Assembly: GCA_021307315.1 (NCBI GenBank)
Contig: JAJSPD010000024.1
Span: 62,001-126,000 of the forward strand
Direction of reading: 5' to 3'
DNA: 64,000 nucleotides
Source of the DNA: Bisporella sp. PMI_857
Lineage: Eukaryota > Ascomycota > Leotiomycetes > Helotiales > Helotiaceae
The translations under genes and the position numbers were made by a program. Within the stretch, counting starts at the first letter, position 1; each line of letters begins with the position of its first letter. This document shows positions 1 to 9,953 of the stretch, one piece after another. The notes beneath the pieces were generated by a model. The model worked only from the letters and a program-made list of their open reading frames with translations. It did not search any database and was not told where the DNA came from.

Positions 1-1321
1 CTTTACCAATACAGCCATATCGCCTTCTTCTCCCACCATCGTCTCGGACCCATCCGATTTTATTAGATGCAAGGGTACTGTAGGGGCTGGCTTTCCCATA
101 GAACCAGGACGGATTGGATTCCCAGAGAAATTCCCACATAATAGGATTGTCTCTGTTTGGCCATAACCATCATGTATTTCCATATTTGCAAGCGTTCGCC
201 ATTTTCGGATGACTTCATCGTTCAGTGCTTCTCCTGCAGCAGTGCAGTGTTCTAATGCCTTTGGAGGATGCTTCAAATAATAATTTATAGCGTCTTCGAG
301 AACAAGCTGGCGGTACGCGAGAGGAGCGGCACAAAGAGTGGTAATCGGGTATCGGTGAAGTATGTGTAGAAGGCGCTGTGGTTTGAACGGACCACGATCA
401 TCGTAAACGAAAAGCGTCGCCCCACAATTCCATGCTCCAAAAAATGACCAAGCAGCTTTTGCCCACCCTTAAATTTTTAGGATTAATCCTGTAAACCCCC
501 CAGCAGTCAAGGTTGTCGACTTACCTTGTTCTGCTGTGTTCCACAGGACCTTTCCTGGAGCCAACTGATACCAGTACTTGGCGGTTATTGTAAGAGCTCC
601 CTCATCAGTAAATTTCATCTCTTTGATTTTGGAGCCTCACCTAATGGAAGCGATATTTGGTTATGGCGCACCATCTTGGGTGGGCCTGATGTACCTGATG
701 TAAAATAGATCAAGGCTGGAGTATACCATTCTCGCCGAACCGTAGCCACCGAAGCAGAGTCCTTAATGTTCTCGAGCGCCGAGTAGAAAGAAATAGCGCC
801 ATCATGTGGAGTGTCGCCTACCTGTAGGATGGTACGAACTGATGTGCACTGCCCCCGCACTGAAAGAAATTTTGTAACGCTTGTATCATCTCCAACAAAG
901 ACGCTAGCTTTACTCTTGATGCATCGATACTGAATATCCTTGGCCGTCAGTAGGGTTGTTGCTGGGACAAGAATAATCCCGCTGCGGATGGCTGCAAGAG
1001 CAATTTCCCACCTGTATTCTCTAGTTAGATGCCGTATATATAAGACTGCATGAGAAGTACTTTATACCATGCAGGCACTCGTGGAAGAACCATCATCAGT
1101 ATCTCCTCTGGTTCGACGCTTAGAGTCTGTAGCAAGGCGGAAATGCGATGAGACTGCCGTGAGAAGTACTGGAAACTCATGGAACGACTGTGCGACTCAT
1201 CATTTGACACCCAATACATTGCTCTCATGTTACCAGGCTGGGCCGCCCAATAGTCGACGACGTCTATGGCGAAGTTGAATCTCTCTGGCCGTTGAATGGT
1301 AATATCCTGAGAATGAGCCAT
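1..1321 (-). CDS. ACSM-type acyl-CoA synthetase (AMP-forming), 3' end cut by window edge
   Basis: Activates a carboxylic acid to its CoA thioester through an acyl-adenylate. The ATG is at 1321. Exons are 1321-1068, 1011-641, 596-525 and 467-<1; introns are 1012-1067 (56 nt, CTAAC branch), 597-640 (44 nt) and 468-524 (57 nt), and all phases agree. The joined protein reads PRVPAWWEIALAAIRSG across intron 1, carries the P-loop-like AMP motif YFTSGTSGPPKMV, then GWAKAAWS, AGEALNDEVI and the adenylate motif DGYGQTET. That order is typical of medium-chain acyl-CoA/acetoacetyl-CoA synthetases. The C-terminal subdomain with the catalytic Lys lies off the left edge. It is divergent from a hydratase/isomerase gene, which suggests a shared acyl-CoA role. 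The family call is firm; the substrate is unknown. Confidence 0.9.
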
Positions 1322-1842
1322 TGTATAGATAGGTAGACCGTAAGGTGCTGGCCGTATTTTTCCTTTGGGTTATTACAGAAATTGGCAAAAGAAAGAAAGC
1401 AAGGATCTTGCTGCCTCAGCATGTCCTTTTCCAAGTTCGTGGGTTATCGTTCTGAAATAGAAATAATCAATATGTGGAGTGGTGCAGAGCCGAATAGCAT
1501 TTCAGGGATTAGGTACGGTAGCACTGCGGCTATTTCGGGATATTAATATTCTCGGCAGCTCATCGGCTTGGTTTTTTTTGCTCGGTAACTTATTATGTGG
1601 AATAACAGAACAGAGTAGGCAGTCATTTAGGTCTAGCCGCCTACAGCCGCAACCTCGGGTGACGTCAAGAAACTCTAGCATTAATTTCGTTCGTTCCACC
1701 GATGATTCTGCCCTGTACAGTAGGTGTCGCGGCTCCAAACTCAGCTAGCTTAACAATCCGATCGCACGTATTTAGTTCTACGTGCCCCCTATTCCAAATC
1801 GATGAACATTCTAACACACAACACCACAAATTTATCTTCTAA
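1322..1842. promoter_or_regulatory. Divergent intergenic region between the synthetase and hydratase genes
   Basis: About 520 bp separate the two divergent start codons, so this stretch must hold both promoters. I see short open frames on both strands but no family motif in them, and no operator I can name. Co-regulation of the two flanking acyl-CoA genes is an inference from the layout. Confidence 0.5.
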
Positions 1843-2637
1843 ATGGATCCACCTGTTTATACATTCGTAAAGGTTGACATGTTAGAGGCCGGCGCGGTCG
1901 CTTTGGTGACATACAATAGGCCGAAATCAGGAAACTCTCTGCATCCTAAGATGCTAAAGGACATGGTTTCTGTATTGAAGTGGGTTGAAAATCAGCCCTG
2001 TGTACGCATCATCGTTCAGACTGGGGAGGGGAGATTTTTCAACACTGGTATGGAGCTGGTAGATGGTGAGGGAGTATCTTTCGCGATAGGGTCTGATTTC
2101 CACGAATTAAACCGGCTTTTGATAGTGTCAAAAAAGACGCTCATTGCAGCCGTCAATGGCCCTGCAGCCGGATACGGGGTAAGCAGTCTCGCATTGTATG
2201 ACTTGGTTTATTCGGTGCCCGATGCATACTTTTTCACGCCGTTCGTCAAGTTAGGGATGACAGCAGAAGGGGCATCCAGTGTCTCATTTCCTAGGCTTAT
2301 GGGGCATGCAAAGGCCGCACAACTCTTCCTCACGGGGGAACAGATCAATGCTACAACGGCCGAGAGAATGGGAATTATCAGCAAGATCCTACCTCGAGAA
2401 AGCTTTATGCATGATGTTCTCCAAATTGCGCACCATTTGGCGCAAGCTCCTCCTGGATCGCTGAGAGTAACAAAAGAGCTGATGCGAGAGCCCATCCGGC
2501 AGGAATTGCTAGATGCGAATGATCGTGAGTGTGCGCTGATACACGGCGAGAGATACGGCTCTGCGGAGAATTTGGCAGCCACAAAGCAATTCAGCCTCGC
2601 GCAACAGAAGAAGCGGGAGAGAAAAAGCAAGATATAG
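1843..2637 (+). CDS. Enoyl-CoA hydratase/isomerase family protein, probably peroxisomal
   Basis: A single-exon crotonase-fold protein of 264 aa, the usual size for peroxisomal delta3,delta2-enoyl-CoA isomerases and related hydratases. The oxyanion-hole segment NGPAAGYG is at about residues 105-112. The segment TAEGASSVSFPRLMG carries the Glu that acts as general base in the isomerase branch. The last three residues are SKI, a PTS1-like peroxisomal signal (SKL is canonical; SKI-type ends are accepted in some fungal proteins). It is divergent from the acyl-CoA synthetase. Together they could activate and then isomerise or hydrate an acyl chain, either in fatty-acid breakdown or in a secondary-metabolite side chain. 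Family sure, substrate unknown. Confidence 0.9.
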   Translation: MDPPVYTFVKVDMLEAGAVALVTYNRPKSGNSLHPKMLKDMVSVLKWVENQPCVRIIVQTGEGRFFNTGMELVDGEGVSFAIGSDFHELNRLLIVSKKTLIAAVNGPAAGYGVSSLALYDLVYSVPDAYFFTPFVKLGMTAEGASSVSFPRLMGHAKAAQLFLTGEQINATTAERMGIISKILPRESFMHDVLQIAHHLAQAPPGSLRVTKELMREPIRQELLDANDRECALIHGERYGSAENLAATKQFSLAQQKKRERKSKI

Positions 2638-2783
2638 CTCAATTCATTTTCTATTCATTTATATACATATACATTGATTTCGGTTCACAGTGATAGGAAA
2701 ACACCCCAATTTTGGATATAGAACAACCCTACCTTATGCCCCCTGTTAATAACCGTAACCTTACCCAATCCCGTCCCAGTGTA

Positions 2784-2870
2784 ACGTACTTGATCAGTTA
2801 GCTGGCCATGTCATCATCCTGGCCACAATCCCTGCAACCACCACTTTTTTTCAATTTTGATTTGCAATTG
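2784..2870 (+). repeat. Left terminal inverted repeat of the transposon
   Basis: 87 bp, from ACGTACTTGATCAG to GATTTGCAATTG. It matches the reverse complement of 4563-4648 along its whole length except one T in a homopolymer (seven T here, six on the other side). Confidence 0.93.
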
Positions 2871-2890
2871 CTCAACATCCAACCTTACAA

Positions 2891-4516
2891 ATGGCTAATA
2901 CAGAAGGGAGAATCCTTTTAGGCATTCAGGCCTATCGACTGGGCCGATTTTCAAGCTTACGGGCCGCCGCGTCTGCGTACGGCGCGCCACGATCGACAAT
3001 GACGTCTCGACTGAAAGGAGTGCCCGCAAAGTCTAGTATTCCTTCTGCCAACCGCAAACTTACTTCAACGGAGGAAACGACACTTATTAATTGGATATTG
3101 GATATGGATACGCGTGGAATGCCCTTAACGCAACTATTAGTACGTGATGCGGCCAATCTATTGCTTGCGGATCGAGCAACGCGCGACGCGTCTACGCAGC
3201 CAACTGTAGGCAAACGCTGGGTTTCACGATTCATAAGTCGACATCCACAACTCAAATCGAAGTACAATCGAAAATATGATTATCAGCGAGCAAAATGCGA
3301 AGATCCTGAAGTAATTCAAGGCTGGTTTCGACTTGTGCGAAATACAATTGAGAAATATAGAATTGTGGAAGATGACATTTATAACTTCGACGAAACGGGG
3401 TTTCAAATGGGTGTAATATCTACTTCAAAAGTAGTTACGGGTACAGACTCTCGTACGGTATCTGTGCAGCCTGGAAATCGCGAATGGGTTACTGTAATAG
3501 AGTCGATCCAATCTACAGGCTTTGTACTACCTCCGCTAGTTATATTGAAAGGTCAAATGCATCAATATAGTTGGTATCAGAATCTGCCGACAACCTGGTT
3601 GCTTGGAGTTAGTGATAACGGGTGGACTACGGACGAATTAGGTCTTATTTGGCTGCAAGAAGTTTTCGAAATGCACACACGAAATCGTACGATAGGCACA
3701 TATCGATTATTGATACTTAACGGCCACGGAAGTCATGTTACAGCTCAATTCGATCGATTTTGCAAAGAACACTGCATTATTGCATTGTGTATGCCTGCGC
3801 ATTCTTCACAGTTTCTTCAACCTTTGGATGTTAGTTGCTTTGCAGGATTGAAGCGTTTTTACGGACAAGCTGTACAACAGCAAATGCGGGTCGGCATTAA
3901 CCATATTGATAAAATCGAGTTTTTACAGCTTTATCAATCCGTACGACAAGAAGCTTTTACTGTTTCTACTGTTCAAAGTGGATTTAAAGCTACTGGATTA
4001 GTTCCTTTTGATCCAGATCAAGTATTAAATCAATTACACGTACGACTGCGTACGCCGACTCCTCTACCCACAACGGAGCCTGTTACGGCCTGGGTCTCTG
4101 AAACACCTCACAATATTGCCGAATTACAGTTGCAAACCGACCTTGTTCAAAAATCGATTCGATATCGTACGCAAAGCCCACCAAGTCCTACAGTTCAGGC
4201 CGTAAATCAACTTATCAAAAGGTGCCAATTGGCCATGCACAACGCTACTCTTCTTGCGGCTGAAAATCGAAAATTACGAGCCGCAAATGAAAGAGTCAAG
4301 AAAAAAAGAGCTGTAAAGAAATCATTCGTACGCAAAGGAGGTGTTTTACAGGTTTCAGAAGTTCAAAACAAGTTGAATCAAGCTACAGCTGACATTGAAG
4401 TTGTAAATCAGGTAGTTGATCAAAACGTAGCTTCAGTACGTACACGTGCTCCAGCGAAGTGTAGTATATGTAAATCGCTCGAGCACACTGCTCGTACATG
4501 CCCTGACCGTCAATAA
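2891..4516 (+). CDS. Pogo/Fot1-like DDE transposase with second catalytic Asp replaced by Asn
   Basis: An uninterrupted 541-aa frame. The N-terminus has two CENP-B/Tc5-type helix-turn-helix stretches (about residues 10-45 and 60-125). The DDE domain shows NFDETGF with D167, then LLILNGHGSH where the family usually has D in DGHGSH (here N277, codon AAC at 3719-3721), then QPLDVSCF with D313. The spacing from 277 to 313 is the DD35D of Fot1-type enzymes. The C-terminus has a basic coiled stretch and a zinc knuckle of form CxxCx4Hx4C. Because all three acidic residues bind metal, the Asn should abolish cleavage. The change reads as a G-to-A transition in a TpG context. Either a freshly dead copy or a variant worth testing. 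Confidence 0.93.
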   Translation: MANTEGRILLGIQAYRLGRFSSLRAAASAYGAPRSTMTSRLKGVPAKSSIPSANRKLTSTEETTLINWILDMDTRGMPLTQLLVRDAANLLLADRATRDASTQPTVGKRWVSRFISRHPQLKSKYNRKYDYQRAKCEDPEVIQGWFRLVRNTIEKYRIVEDDIYNFDETGFQMGVISTSKVVTGTDSRTVSVQPGNREWVTVIESIQSTGFVLPPLVILKGQMHQYSWYQNLPTTWLLGVSDNGWTTDELGLIWLQEVFEMHTRNRTIGTYRLLILNGHGSHVTAQFDRFCKEHCIIALCMPAHSSQFLQPLDVSCFAGLKRFYGQAVQQQMRVGINHIDKIEFLQLYQSVRQEAFTVSTVQSGFKATGLVPFDPDQVLNQLHVRLRTPTPLPTTEPVTAWVSETPHNIAELQLQTDLVQKSIRYRTQSPPSPTVQAVNQLIKRCQLAMHNATLLAAENRKLRAANERVKKKRAVKKSFVRKGGVLQVSEVQNKLNQATADIEVVNQVVDQNVASVRTRAPAKCSICKSLEHTARTCPDRQ

Positions 4517-4562
4517 ATCAATTATTTCAATCCGCAAATTGATATTTTAAGTAGTTGTGATA

Positions 4563-4648
4563 CAATTGCAAATCAAAATTGAAAAAAGTGGTGGTTGCAG
4601 GGATTGTGGCCAGGATGATGACATGGCCAGCTAACTGATCAAGTACGT
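4563..4648 (-). repeat. Right terminal inverted repeat of the transposon
   Basis: 86 bp, the inverted partner of 2784-2870, ending AAGTACGT next to the TA duplication at 4649-4650. Confidence 0.93.
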
Positions 4649-4815
4649 TATCAAAGGGGTCCACCTCCCAGATTCCCACCCAAAGCCCCTCAATCTTCTC
4701 CATTATTTTCATCACCTCTCTACTCGCTATTATCCTTGAACTTCTCACAGCTACTTTACATCGCAATCATACATACATAGACTATCAAGATCATTCCCCA
4801 CTCATCCCAAGCAAC

Positions 4816-7477
4816 ATGACCCTCAGATTATCGGACAACAACCACCCTCCAGCTCGGAAGAGAGCACGCATTGCTTGTGAGCTATGCCATGAGCGAAAAG
4901 TGCGCTGCGACTTCTCTTCTGTCGGTTCTCCTTGCACCAACTGTCACCTAGACCACCACGACTGCTTTGTTAGGAAAACTTCAACAAAGTATGATGTCCT
5001 TGCTTTCTCTACAGAAATCTCATCCTAAACTCTGTTTTCTTTCGTAGGCGACCAAAAAAAAGACTACACAACCAGAGACTCGGGTCCCCACCAGCCCTCG
5101 CAGATTTTCCTCTCTCTGAACTGCTTCCGGAGGGTGAAGAGGAAACTGTACTCGTACCAGCGTCACTATCTGTTCAATTTCGTACTGATAAAATGTACCA
5201 ACTATTTTCCGATCTCAGCGTTAACTCATTCCGGAATGAAGATTACTTGTTGCCAGTCTTATCTCCGTCATCTACCCTATTACCTAAGAAAGACGGTCCG
5301 TCTCAGTCATTTACCCAAGACCTCCACTTCAACACCAGTGTGGTCTTTTGTTATTACCGCTTTCTTAGATTGGAAGGCTTGAGCCGGGTAAGCCCGGACG
5401 ATGTGAGGTATCTGGAATCCAAAGGCTGTTTACATGTTCCTAGTAGACCTCATCTGGATTATTTTATACGAAGTTATTTCCTCCACGTACATCCTTGTAT
5501 GCCGGTAGTCGACGAAGGGCAATTCTGGGATATGTATTCTAACGTGGCGAACTCTGAGAGTGACTCTCCCGGTATCTCGTTACTAGTATTTCAAGCAATG
5601 CTCTTTGCTGCGTGTACAGTATGCTGCATCTTCTATCGAATTGAATCGCGCTAAGAAGCACATTAGTTTGTCCCCCTTACCGAGCTGAGAGCTTGTGGTT
5701 TTCAGAATTTCTATGCAGCAAGAGAAACGCTTTATCAACGAGCCCGAGTAAGCGTGCTTGATAGATGCTGCTGAAAAGTGATCTCTGCTTACAACACCTC
5801 ATAGCTTCTTTACACCCTTCAACCAAACACCGGCTATTCTGAAATCACCCAAGCATCGCTTTTGCTTTCCTTCCAGTCCACGCCCTATAACCCCATGTCT
5901 AATACTTCATGGCTGTCTACAGCTATACAATATGCTCGAGCTGACAACGCCCACCTCTATTATTGTCTCCCTGATCTGACCTATAGTCAACGGAAGGAGA
6001 AGAAACGCCTCTGGTGGTGCTGTGTGGTCCGAGACCGGGTAATTGCGCTTGGGGTGAGACGCCATCTCCAAATCACCCTAGATCACTTTGATTTCCAACA
6101 AGAAACAATTACAGAGAGGGACTTTAAGGAAGAGATGGAGACTTCCCGAGTGTATGACCTTAAAGCGAAAAGACAACTTGTCCGAATATTTATTGCACAA
6201 TGCGAGCTTGCTGTGGCTCTAACTTCGACTATCATGACAATATATCCTCTAAATGGGTTTACAAATACAGCTGGATCCTCTGTGTCCTGGATGTCAACAA
6301 TGAAAAATCGAATTGAGAATAACAGGAGGGAGCTAGTAGAGTGGGAAGAAAATACCAAGGAACAATTGTCTTCTAATTTTGATGAGACGGTGGGACCACA
6401 CAATTCAGGGACCCTTTACGCAGATCTGACATATATTTATTACTTGTATGTATTGAATTTCTTTGTTCTAACGGATCTAATCCCTCTACTTAGCTCGGCT
6501 CGGATAGCCTTGTGTCAGTATTCTATATACATTTGCCATATCAATGTAGGCGATAATGCAGAACGCTTGAAGACGGATCAAAACGATCTCGAACGCGGCA
6601 TAATCAAAGTGACTGATAAAGTGACTAATCTGGTCTCTTTGGGACTCATAGGTCATCTTCCTATCAGTGTGTAAGCACCCCTCCTGCTCCCAGTGTTTAC
6701 GTATAAAATCAAGTCTCCGTGTCTAAGAAGACTAATAACCTCTCCAGTATTGCATATACAGCACTCCCACTAGCCTTGTTATCGCTCGATGTGAAGTTCT
6801 CGCTAACAGAATCACAAAAAGAGAGGAGGGAGAATCGACTTGGTGTCTATGTGGAAGCAATGAATCACTATGGTCTTCGATTTAATTTCGTAAGGGTTGT
6901 GTCTGAGATCGTACATAAGCTTCTGCGATTCATAGATGCGAATGAGCCCTCAAGCCACCTCAACCAGAACTCGGCTTCTATCACCACACGCCAACGCATG
7001 TCAAGTCTGCTTACAGGTCGACCAAGAAGCTGGGTAGAACTTCTCACCAAACAACCGCAGCTCTTCTCTAAGTTATCCTTTTCTCTGGACTTAGCGTTGT
7101 CTAGGGGCAGATATCCTGCTGGAAGTGAGCTTCCGGACTGGACTATTAATCTGTCTACACCCCAGGTTGCGAGTGAGCAGGTCGAGCAGACTTGCTCACC
7201 CAGAAATATTGCTATGCTGGGTTCACAAGAGGCGCCTGTGGGCGACATGTCTCTCTGGCGGGAAGGTCTTCTGCAGCAACACCATCCCATGCAGGCAGTC
7301 CCACCGTCTCTTCGTGTCTCGGAAGTTGGTTCATTCGAAGAAAGGAATGGGATTGACTTTGTACCCAATGAGAGCATGGATAAACCCGCTGAACACCATG
7401 AAGGTGACAATTATGATAAGCATTTCGAATATAACATGCTTACAAGTTTTTTTGACTTTCCGCCTATAGGAGGTTGA
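4816..7477 (+). CDS. Zn2Cys6 fungal transcription factor, CTF1-like architecture
   Basis: Six exons (4816-4988, 5048-5618, 5667-5747, 5805-6445, 6494-6670, 6748-7477) whose phases sum to 790 aa. The binuclear zinc cluster is CX2CX6CX8CX2CX6C at residues 21-50, followed by a basic KRPKKR. The fungal transcription-factor domain is recognisable from HPCMPVVDEGQFW, through FVPLTELRACGF, AARETLYQRAR and LLLSFQSTPYNP, to AYTALPLALLSLD. The layout resembles the cutinase transcription factor 1 group, though the target is unknown. Introns are 59, 48, 57, 48 and 77 nt with good branch sites. The fourth (6446-6493) is a multiple of three without a stop, so its retention would only add 16 residues. A transposon lies just upstream. 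It may control the neighbouring acyl-CoA genes (inference). Confidence 0.9.
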
Positions 7478-8352
7478 CACATTAGGCATATATATGATGG
7501 GGCTGGTATTGCCTGAACGGAGATTTACACCAATTTTACATTACTTTGTCTTATTTTTTTCATTTTTTTTTTTTTTTCAATTCTTGCTGTTCGAGAAAAC
7601 GAACCCATGCCATCTTACCCCTCGCTGACGGAGATATGAAAGAATGTTTCATCGCGCTAAAAATCAGAGTTGTGGCCATGCCTGTATAACTCGTTTGAGC
7701 CTTGTGCATGTACGTGCACCTGTCAGATTGACGTTCTATGAAATTGCAATAATCAGCCAAGCTGCATATGATTCCTCAATCAATACACTAAGTACAGACA
7801 TTAACCGGAGCTGGGATATTACTGCGCCTTGCCATCTTAATTTTTTTTAAAAAAAAAAATTGAGACGCCTCGGACCGAATTCGGTTCGGATTCGGCTGGA
7901 AAGGCAGGAAGGTTTAGGCTGTCTTGGCGCCCTAGACGCTATGTACCCCATGGGGAACTAGTTGATTTTCACGGAAATGGATATGAGCATTTCGATGATA
8001 TGCAGGGAAAGAGACTGGGCGGGGTGTGTAGGCACATAAGGGCTTGCATGCAGAGAGCAGTAGGCATTGGAAAGGAAGTCTTATGAGTGAGTATTGGAGC
8101 ATTGAGACATTGCTAGTCAGCCAAAGCACCTATCTATAAGCCAGCTTTCTCCTGTGACATAATGGAATATTTAAAGCTTCCGAATATGGCCTCAAGTGGA
8201 ACTGTCTACCTTTCTCAATTTTATATCTTCGCCATTTCTTATTATTTTTACAACAAATAAGCGAGCCTTGACCAGCATTCGCCTGTCCCAAGAAAACTTT
8301 AATACCTCCGTCCACAAACTTGGAAGCTCTCGAATGTAACACAGTCTCCTCT
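7478..8352. other. Intergenic, low-complexity patches
   Basis: No gene recognised. It contains T-rich tracts around 7553-7578, a T8A11 block at 7841-7859 and a TTCGG-rich palindromic patch around 7874-7895. Short open frames here show no family motif. Confidence 0.5.
7841..7895. repeat. Homopolymer inverted block plus 12-bp palindrome
   Basis: Eight T followed by eleven A (7841-7859) is self-complementary. Fifteen bases further on, ACCGAATTCGGT (7874-7885) is a perfect palindrome, and TTCGG occurs three times between 7880 and 7895. Function unknown. Confidence 0.5.
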
Positions 8353-9493
8353 ATGATGGCCCATCATTCCGCTGCTACCATCGGTGCCACTTTGGGAAAG
8401 AGCTCCTCAAAGGATGGTGCATTTAGCCATGGGCACATGAACGACAGCGAGGATCTCCTTCGTCGCAACCAGACGGCTAATAGCATTACTATCTCACCCG
8501 AGCTTTTTGAGAAAATCTACTTGTCACATGCCAGCAGGGTCAAAGGCGATCTACGTTCCAAACTTGCGAATCCGACCCCATTGCAAGCTAAGTTCTTGAT
8601 GAGGCTTGCCCTTAATAATACCATACATGCGCTGACTACCTGTTAGAGGACTTGTTGGTTTCGTTGCAGCCCTCACGCCGCTATGTTGTGTCTTGATGGG
8701 CTGGAGGGGTGCAGGAGGGGGTGGCGCCACAGAAATGTAACGACCACCCTCGTTGCCCATATGTTCAGATCTAAACATGCTGACAATGTTCCCCTTTCGT
8801 AGTGGACCATATTATTGATTTGGTGGAGCCCTTCAGCTGATAGCTGGCATGCTTGGGTTCACGATCGAGAACACGTTTCCATTCATCGTCCTTAGTTCTT
8901 TCGGTACGCTTATGAGCCTATCATGCTCCGTCATCCATACTTCCGATAGCTGACCACGGTTTTCATTCTCAAGGGCTTTTTCCCTCAGCTTCGGAACAAC
9001 TCTCACGCCGTTCTACAACGCATCTGGCGCTTACGGAACTGATACGGCTGGCTTCCATGCCAGCTTTGGCTTCTTCCCACTCTTCATGGGTCTGCTTTGT
9101 GCCTTCTACTTTGTGTGCGCTCTCCGAACCAATATTGTCATCGTCATTATATTCTTCTTCCTTATAATTGTTTTGGGGCTTTTGACTGCTGCGCACCGGC
9201 AGATCGCGCAAGGACACATGGTTCTTGCCGAGCAAATCGACATTGTGAATTTAGTTATCTCCTTGAGCATGTGTCGCATAGATAAAAGTCAAAATATTGC
9301 TCATTTACTCGCATGCATTTAGGCTGCTGGAGCGACTGCATTTGTTCCTGCTATTGCTGGTTGGTGCCTTTCGCTTTTGCGGCTACTGGAAGCGTTGGAT
9401 TTTCCCTTTCAGCTTCCAGTTGGCGATTTGACTTCCTTTATTCAGAGTCGAACCCAGAAGGCGCCCACAAGAAATGCTGCCAACAATGTTTGA
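8353..9493 (+). pseudogene. GPR1/FUN34/YaaH acetate/ammonium transporter family, broken
   Basis: Exons can be followed by similarity: 8353-8582, 8647-8736, 8803-8903, 8974-9244 and 9323-9493. Diagnostic pieces are SPELFEKIYLSHASRVKGDL, NPTPLGLVGF after the first splice, MGWRGAGGGG, ENTFPFIVL, LSFGTTLTPFYNASGAYG, CALRTNIVIVI and the C-terminal DFPFQLPVGDL. These are hallmarks of the six-helix acetate channel family. Three defects: the first intron starts GC (8583) rather than GT; an in-frame TGA at 8816-8818 falls inside the YY-x-FGGAL helix; and the junction 8903/8974 is one base short of a readable phase. The two real lesions argue for a dead gene, though sequencing error could explain one. 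Confidence 0.85.
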
Positions 9494-9953
9494 TATAGCG
9501 GACTTGATGTTGGGAGATACTTCTTTTAGTGATCATGAAGAAAAGAAAACCATACTCTGACAAGATCTATATTTTTAACTGAATTTGGAACTACATTTGT
9601 GCAGATGCAAAAACGGAATTCTATAAAGCATCTTCAAACATAGTGCCTGATGTAAATCTAGTCATATATCCATCACCTGATAGAGCACTTAAGTCATCTT
9701 GAAATTATGCCAACATCTTCGCAAAGCTCCTATCTAATACAACATAAGCTTCAATAAAATCATTCGTCAATAATAGATTTAATCTGATTGTAGTAAGAGA
9801 AGTGGCGGAATACTCGGTGGAGACGAACATCTAAAGATGCCACGCAGCTCAAAGCTTGGACTATATCATTCGAAACAAGCTTATGTGCGACTGCTGTGAA
9901 AATGAGGCTATATGATTTGGCTATATTCCTAAGAATTGAAGCAAATACCCATC
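9494..9953. other. Intergenic, nothing recognised
   Basis: AT-rich sequence between the transporter pseudogene and the 3' end of the first esterase gene. I see no gene or RNA structure. Confidence 0.5.

Larger units (their letters stand above)
2784..4648. mobile_element. Complete pogo/Fot1-type (Tc1-mariner superfamily) DNA transposon
   Basis: 1865 bp bounded by long terminal inverted repeats beginning ACGTACTTGATCAGTTAGC and flanked on both sides by the dinucleotide TA (2782-2783 and 4649-4650), the target-site duplication expected of this superfamily. It contains one intronless transposase gene. The element lies 146 bp after the hydratase stop and 167 bp before the ATG of the Zn2Cys6 regulator, so it probably landed in the regulator's promoter region. 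The near-perfect repeats and open frame suggest a fairly recent insertion. Confidence 0.93.

Noticed and set aside
2208..2642. 144-codon frame opposite the hydratase gene
   Set aside because: Antisense shadow of a clearly conserved gene.
4516..4562. Possible second ORF in the transposon 3' part
   Set aside because: Only the right terminal repeat and a short spacer are present; one-gene elements are normal for this family.
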